Virus record (IMG/VR): IMGVR_UViG_3300035034_001643
Coordinates: 1 to 26,710 of that record
Strand: one strand, 5' to 3'
Length of the DNA stretch: 26,710 bases
Source: a virus
How positions within the stretch are numbered: position 1 is the stretch's first letter; the number at the start of each line of letters is the position of its first letter. The translations under genes were made by a program, and so were the position numbers. The notes under the pieces are model-generated. The model was not told where the DNA came from, did no database searches, and was given only the letters and a program-made list of their open reading frames with translations. Of this stretch, positions 22,673 through 26,710 are shown piece by piece.

Positions 22673-25333
22673 ATGTCAAAAAACCATAAACAAGATGTCC
22701 TGCTAACGGTATCTGATACCCAAGGCAGTCTGAAGTTTCTTAAAGAAAGGAAAGTCTCTTGGGCTTCTTTCCTTAAGGAACTTAGCAACCCAAAAAGAGA
22801 AAAGCATTTATCTTTAGCTCAGTATCTATCCCTAGACAGAGAAGACAAGCTAAAAGAAAAGAACAAGAGTGGTGGTTTTCTTGCGGGGTCGACTTCTGAT
22901 AACCGAAGAAGACGCATGTCTGTAAAAGGCCGCTCCATGTTAGTGTTAGACCTAGATGATGCCGAAGCACGTGATATATCTCAGATAACAAGAGGAGCCA
23001 GTCCTCTTTCAAAATATGAGTTCCTCCTACACACAACTAAGAGCCATAGTAAGGAAGACCCCAGATACCGTCTTATCATACCGCTAACCGGTGAAGTTGA
23101 AGCTCAAACCGAGTTTGTTCCTTTAGTGCGTATAGTGTCTTCTTATGTTCTGAACGACCCTGAGCGTTCTATGTTAGTGGTAGACCCGTGTTCCTTCAAC
23201 ATAGCTCAGATAATGTTCTACCCTTCTTTGTGTTCAGATAGTGTTTTTGAGCACATGCACAACGAAGGCGAACTCATGGACGGGAACAAAGTTCTCGAAG
23301 AATACCCTCTAGATTGGAAGGTTCAGAAAAACCTCCCTCGCAGGAAAAACGAATCCTTCTATGACAGCCTAGGAAAGAGTCTGACGGACCCTCGTGAGAG
23401 AGGCGGTGTCATAGGTGCTTTCTGTTCATTGTATTCGATAGAAGAGGTATTGGAAGAATTCATACCGGGTGTGTACGATATTGTAGACCCTGAATCCTTC
23501 CAACCCCGGGCGAGATTCAACGGAGGTTCCGGTTCCGCAGCAGCAGTTATTTACGACGATGGGTTATTCCTGTACTCAAACCACACAAATCATGACCCTG
23601 CGGCAGGTAAGTGTTGCAATGCTTTTGACCTAGTGCGTATCCACCTTTTCGGACACTTGGATGACGAACTAGAAGAAGAGTCTTTTAAGGAGATGACTAA
23701 ATTCGCTTTATCACTAGATGAGGTTACTTCGTTCTTACAGGGCGACCTGCTTGATATAGAATTTGAGGTTTTGGAAGAGCCAGAACAAGAGCCAGAAATA
23801 TCCTCTTCTGACGAAGGACAACCAGACCTTACTCTATACGACATAAATATAGACAACCCAGCCCCTGTGTTAGATACAAGCATATTCGGGGATTACTGGG
23901 AAAGAATAATACTGGACGGGGAGAAATCCTCATCCAGTCCAGTAGACTACGTGGCTTTTGCAATACTGACTTTCATAGGGGGAATCCTCTCTAACAGACG
24001 GTGGGCTCAAGGCAAGAAGGATAGCTGGTTCGAGCCTCCGATAATATGGACAGTGCTTGTAGGAGGCTCTTCGTCTACTAAAAGCCCCGCGATAGACCTG
24101 TGTCTGGATGCCATGGCTCCTGTGATGAGAGAGAAAAATAGAAACTATCCTGAGCGACTGGCGGATTGGAGAATAGAAGAAATAGTTGCTAAAAAAGAAC
24201 AGAAAGCTTACGACAGTTGCATGAACAAGAGATTAGAAGCTGGGGAAGATATACGGGAGGACTTAAAAGAAATGTCTCGACTGCACACTATACCTAAGAA
24301 GCCTATGAAATCTCAGTTCGTTGTGGACGACTTCACCATTGAATCACTGGCTACAGCTTATCTGAATAACCCAGAGGGGCTACTTATCGTTGCAGATGAG
24401 CTCCAGGCTTTTCTGAGCGAAATGGGGAAATACTCAAACGCAGCAGCGGCTGACCGGGCTAGATACCTGACAGCGTACAACGGAAAACACAAATCCATAA
24501 ACAGAGAGAAAAACGAAGGCGAGGTCATAGAGATTCCCCGATTCACCTTAGGCCTTTTGGGCGGAGCTCAACCTGACATTGTTCGTGGTGTTGCTAACTC
24601 ACAAAATGATGGTCTTTACCAGCGTTTAGTAACCATATGGCCTAAAGAAAGGAACAGTAAATTCTACCAGTATGAATCTAAAAGCCCAGGAAACAACCTA
24701 CAACAGGCTTTTAGTGTTTTAAGTGAATTAGAGATGTACCAAGACCCGATAGACGGTGTTAAGGAACCCGTTTTTGTAAAGATAACCGAAGAGGCTGCTA
24801 AAGGGCCTTTTAAGGATTGGCTCAACGTAGCACGTAATGAAGAGCGCGAGCTCTTCTGTGATACCAAGCTAGGGCAGACCTATGGTAAGGCAGATGGTCT
24901 CGTACTGCGCCTCGCCCTAATACTAGAGTATATGTGGTGGTCTGCGGATGTACTACAGAACGAAAAGAAAGATATGCCTGAAGGCCCATCAACGATAGGG
25001 TGCAAAGCCATAGAAAAAGCAATCTCTCTAAGAGACAACTACATAAAACCGATGCAAGTTCGCACTATGGGGGGTTTAGATTCGGACGCCTACAAAGCTC
25101 CTGTGCAGCGACTAGCGAAGTACATTGTAGATAATAAACTGGAGACCCTAACTCGCAAGGATATTCGGAACAGCAACCTGGTAGGACGAGATGCACGCAG
25201 CATAGACCAGTGCCTTGAATACTTAGAAGATAAGAACTGGATTAAGAAGAGTCTTGTATCCAGCGGCAAGAAGGGTGGACGACCTGTAGTGCGATATGGG
25301 GTACATCCAGACGTTAAAAAACTTGACAGGTAG
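22673..25333 (+). CDS. Primase-helicase fusion (AEP-type primase + DUF3987 helicase)
   Basis: An 886-residue two-module replication protein. Residues 80-200 look like an archaeo-eukaryotic-type primase: LVLDLDD (Asp92-Asp96 region), HTTKSHS with His125, RYRLIIPL, then VDPCSFNIAQIMFYPS with Asp171. Residues 245-350 hold a linker with SNHTNHDPAAG and CCNAFDLVRIHLFG, a pattern seen in phage primase proteins. After an acidic hinge (365-390), residues 400-690 form a DUF3987 helicase with Walker A-like VGGSSSTKS (463-471) and Walker B LLIVADELQ (570-578). The C-terminus, about 800-880, looks like a winged helix. It should prime and unwind DNA for the family A polymerase. ATG 22673 (AGGA 5 bases upstream) is preferred to GTG 22658. 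It is on the opposite strand from the other replication genes. Confidence 0.88.
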   Translation: MSKNHKQDVLLTVSDTQGSLKFLKERKVSWASFLKELSNPKREKHLSLAQYLSLDREDKLKEKNKSGGFLAGSTSDNRRRRMSVKGRSMLVLDLDDAEARDISQITRGASPLSKYEFLLHTTKSHSKEDPRYRLIIPLTGEVEAQTEFVPLVRIVSSYVLNDPERSMLVVDPCSFNIAQIMFYPSLCSDSVFEHMHNEGELMDGNKVLEEYPLDWKVQKNLPRRKNESFYDSLGKSLTDPRERGGVIGAFCSLYSIEEVLEEFIPGVYDIVDPESFQPRARFNGGSGSAAAVIYDDGLFLYSNHTNHDPAAGKCCNAFDLVRIHLFGHLDDELEEESFKEMTKFALSLDEVTSFLQGDLLDIEFEVLEEPEQEPEISSSDEGQPDLTLYDINIDNPAPVLDTSIFGDYWERIILDGEKSSSSPVDYVAFAILTFIGGILSNRRWAQGKKDSWFEPPIIWTVLVGGSSSTKSPAIDLCLDAMAPVMREKNRNYPERLADWRIEEIVAKKEQKAYDSCMNKRLEAGEDIREDLKEMSRLHTIPKKPMKSQFVVDDFTIESLATAYLNNPEGLLIVADELQAFLSEMGKYSNAAAADRARYLTAYNGKHKSINREKNEGEVIEIPRFTLGLLGGAQPDIVRGVANSQNDGLYQRLVTIWPKERNSKFYQYESKSPGNNLQQAFSVLSELEMYQDPIDGVKEPVFVKITEEAAKGPFKDWLNVARNEERELFCDTKLGQTYGKADGLVLRLALILEYMWWSADVLQNEKKDMPEGPSTIGCKAIEKAISLRDNYIKPMQVRTMGGLDSDAYKAPVQRLAKYIVDNKLETLTRKDIRNSNLVGRDARSIDQCLEYLEDKNWIKKSLVSSGKKGGRPVVRYGVHPDVKKLDR

Positions 25334-25371
25334 ATTACTTGTGAAGTAAGATAAACTGTACCTTTGAGTAC

Positions 25372-25410
25372 AAACACCCTTGGAACGCGCCTTCAAGGGT
25401 GTTTTCTTTT
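25372..25410 (+). terminator. Rho-independent terminator after primase-helicase
   Basis: AAACACCCTTG (25372-25382) pairs perfectly with CAAGGGTGTTT (25394-25404) around an 11-base loop, followed by a T-tract to 25410 (TTTTCTTTT). It stands 38 bases past the stop codon and should end the HTH/primase-helicase transcript. Confidence 0.9.
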
Positions 25411-25462
25411 GAGCTATTTTAGGAAAACTATAGAACTATTAGTTTAGTAATTCAATTTAAAG

Positions 25463-25492
25463 TTGACTTCTAAGGGATGTGCGTGTTACATT
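25463..25492 (+). promoter_or_regulatory. Promoter for the right-hand small-gene cluster
   Basis: TTGACT (25463-25468), five of six to consensus, and TACATT (25487-25492), four of six, are spaced by 18 bases, directly followed by TATAAAC. It lies between the terminator and an AGGAGA SD. It would start a separate transcript for the genes from 25516 onward. Confidence 0.6.
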
Positions 25493-25515
25493 ATATAAAC
25501 CCTTAGGAGATAAAT

Positions 25516-25773
25516 ATGGTTGATAAAAAATTAATACAATACTCAAAAGCTCTTTTCCATGCAGGAATCATATCTTTGGAAAACCACGTAGAAAACTTGA
25601 CTGAAGCGTGCTATACCGGGGATACAAGCTGTGAGCATAGTAGAGCCAATAAAAAGGCAGCAGACATCCTCGCAGGCATCCCTGCGTCTATTGGAGAGCC
25701 ACGACAGCTAGAGCTACGCCTTACAGAGGAAAAGGTTCTTGTGTGTCGTCGTGGACAAGGAGATTCGGAATGA
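25516..25773 (+). CDS. Unknown small protein
   Basis: An 85-residue protein of unknown function. It opens MVDKKLIQYSKALFHAGIIS and has a likely helical N-terminal half, then a short segment with two cysteines (ACYTGDTSCEHS, residues 32-43). The C-terminal half is basic and ends CRRGQGDSE. AGGAGA lies 5 bases before ATG 25516, behind its own promoter. Its stop overlaps the next start (ATGA). It may be an early host-takeover or accessory protein, by analogy with small-gene clusters in phage early regions; there is no direct evidence. I see no catalytic motif or membrane segment. Confidence 0.8.
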   Translation: MVDKKLIQYSKALFHAGIISLENHVENLTEACYTGDTSCEHSRANKKAADILAGIPASIGEPRQLELRLTEEKVLVCRRGQGDSE

Positions 25774-26138
25774 GCCAAGCAAAGAAGGACTTTGAGGCGT
25801 ACCTGGCACACAACGAATCCCTACTGACGCGCGGGTACGTGGGTGTTGATTGCCATAAAAGGAACTTCCTCAGAGCCAAAGCCACCTACGAAAGGGAAAT
25901 AGAGAATGAGCTTACCGGGTTTGCTTCTGGCCAAAGCCCTAAGATGAGTCTTATCGAAAGTGGTGTAAATGTGTTTATAGGGTATTGTGTGGCGGTAGCT
26001 ATGCAGTTAGCTGTATTCCCTTTTTTCGACATAGACCTGACGCTGGAGGATAACTTCCTTATGGCTGGTGTGTTTACGACTATTTCCATGATACGTAATT
26101 ATACTATACGAAGATTTTTCAATAAAATAGGAGAGTGA
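25770..26138 (+). CDS. Small membrane protein, DUF7220-like
   Basis: A 122-residue protein. The N-terminal 60 residues are charged and helical (MSQAKKDFEAYLAHNESLL). The C-terminal half matches a phage DUF7220-type pattern: KMSLIESGVNVFIGYCVAVAMQ, AVFPFFDIDLTLEDN and a FTTISMIRNYTIRRFFN end. Two membrane segments span about 74-92 and 98-112, with a basic cytoplasmic-type end. ATG 25770 has AGGAG 7 bases upstream and overlaps the previous stop by four bases (ATGA); the in-frame GTG at 25743 is not needed. The function of this family is unknown. It is a frequent small protein of phage early or lysis-distant regions. Confidence 0.85.
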   Translation: MSQAKKDFEAYLAHNESLLTRGYVGVDCHKRNFLRAKATYEREIENELTGFASGQSPKMSLIESGVNVFIGYCVAVAMQLAVFPFFDIDLTLEDNFLMAGVFTTISMIRNYTIRRFFNKIGE

Positions 26139-26140
26139 AA

Positions 26141-26644
26141 ATGGAATATAATATTAAGAAAGAATTAAAGAAATTGAAAGTAGGCGACACGGTTAGAGGT
26201 ATGCAAATCGACACTATAAACGGCAGGGTAGGGGAGCTTCCTTTTTGCGATGTTGTTGTGAGAGTTACTCGAAGAGAGATAACTTTAGGTATGTTGGGTA
26301 GATTTAACTATGACGGCCTACCTGTTAAGGGGTTCGCACACATGTTAGGCACTATAGAGAAGTACCAAACGGCGCAGGGTGAAGAGATAGAGCTTCTTAA
26401 GAAGAAACTGGTGGAGCAAGAGGTTCTAATGCGTGAGGCTACTGAAACGATAATTAATGATTTGAGAAGAACATCGAACACCCAAAGAGAAAGACTCAAG
26501 GTAGAGCGAGAAATCGTCAAAGACATGTTTATTTCAGCAGGTTTTGTGCCTGCCGGGATTGACTTCGAGACGCTCACGCCGCTGTATCGTAGACGCACTC
26601 TATTAGAGCGCATGGATGCACTATACGACAGGATAGTGTCATGA
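26141..26644 (+). CDS. Unknown protein with central coiled coil
   Basis: A 167-residue protein of unknown function. The N-terminal 75 residues may fold as a small beta domain: KKLKVGDTVRGMQIDT, then DVVVRVTRREITLGMLGRF. Residues about 80-135 are a Glu/Lys/Leu/Arg-rich coiled coil (EIELLKKKLVEQEVL, QRERLKVEREIVKDMF). A short C-terminal basic helical part ends RMDALYDRIVS. ATG 26141 with GGAG 7 bases upstream is preferred to the in-frame GTG at 26135. It starts two bases after the membrane protein stop and overlaps the next gene by four bases. The dimeric coiled coil and adjoining genes suggest a structural or regulatory accessory, but this is a guess. Confidence 0.8.
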   Translation: MEYNIKKELKKLKVGDTVRGMQIDTINGRVGELPFCDVVVRVTRREITLGMLGRFNYDGLPVKGFAHMLGTIEKYQTAQGEEIELLKKKLVEQEVLMREATETIINDLRRTSNTQRERLKVEREIVKDMFISAGFVPAGIDFETLTPLYRRRTLLERMDALYDRIVS

Positions 26645-26710
26645 GCCGTAAGATAACACGCATCTGTAAGTCCTGCGGCGGTAGAACGAAGGTGTACTGC
26701 ACAAGAGAGG
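26641..26710 (+). CDS. Partial small zinc-binding protein (runs off right edge)
   Basis: ATG 26641 overlaps the previous stop (ATGA) and has AGGA 7 bases upstream. The 23 visible residues are MSRKITRICKSCGGRTKVYC followed by TRE. The CKSCGG knuckle and a second Cys nine residues on look like the first half of a zinc ribbon. Small phage transcription regulators such as Ogr/Delta or Com have this shape, but the second half is outside the window, so function cannot be assigned. Confidence 0.6.
   Translation, partial: MSRKITRICKSCGGRTKVYCTRE

Noticed and set aside
1-26710. CRISPR arrays, tRNA genes, insertion sequences, integrase or attachment sites
   Set aside because: No repeat-spacer pattern, cloverleaf-like sequence, transposase or recombinase motif was seen on reading through. 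A dedicated search with tRNAscan and repeat finders would settle it.

Overview
The window is part of the genome of a tailed double-stranded DNA bacteriophage, probably a siphovirus of a Gram-negative host. It shows tightly packed genes, clear Shine-Dalgarno (SD) sites, a long tape measure gene, no tail-sheath or baseplate genes in view, and moderate G+C. There are no tRNA, rRNA, CRISPR, insertion-sequence or integrase genes, and no host genes. Host and lifestyle cannot be fixed from this piece.

Layout. From about 22.2 kb down to the left edge, everything is on the minus strand as one nearly gapless convoy. In transcription order it first carries a replication block: an unknown acidic protein, a DUF2800-type Fe-S nuclease, a DUF2815 single-stranded-DNA-binding protein, a family A DNA polymerase, a VRR-NUC nuclease and an SNF2-type helicase. 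A virion block follows in the exact order of phage lambda: small terminase (Nu1), large terminase (A), W, portal (B), protease with nested scaffold (C/Nu3), decoration (D), major capsid (E), an FI-position gene, FII-like connector, Z, U-position gene, tail tube (V), G, frameshifted GT and tape measure (H). The gene after the tape measure is not lambda-like and runs off the left edge. The convoy starts at a strong divergent promoter (22234-22262).

On the plus strand from about 22.3 kb are a small helix-turn-helix protein, a large primase-helicase fusion and a rho-independent terminator. A second promoter then leads a cluster of small overlapping genes: an unknown, a DUF7220-like membrane protein, an unknown coiled-coil protein and a partial zinc-binding protein that runs off the right edge.

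Most notable observations: (1) a nested in-frame scaffold start with a perfect SD inside the capsid protease gene; (2) a -1 frameshift arrangement for the tail assembly chaperone; (3) a 20-bp motif, 17/20 identical, placed 35-36 bases ahead of two distant genes (tail tube and HTH regulator), possibly a phage-specific control element; (4) a Leu762-type DNA polymerase joined to a lambda-order virion cassette; (5) a primase and DUF3987 helicase fused in one protein and transcribed away from the other replication genes. No wholly new defence or mobile system is evident. The best candidates for undescribed biology are the shared 20-bp motif and the unknown genes at 21494-22204 and 25516-26644.
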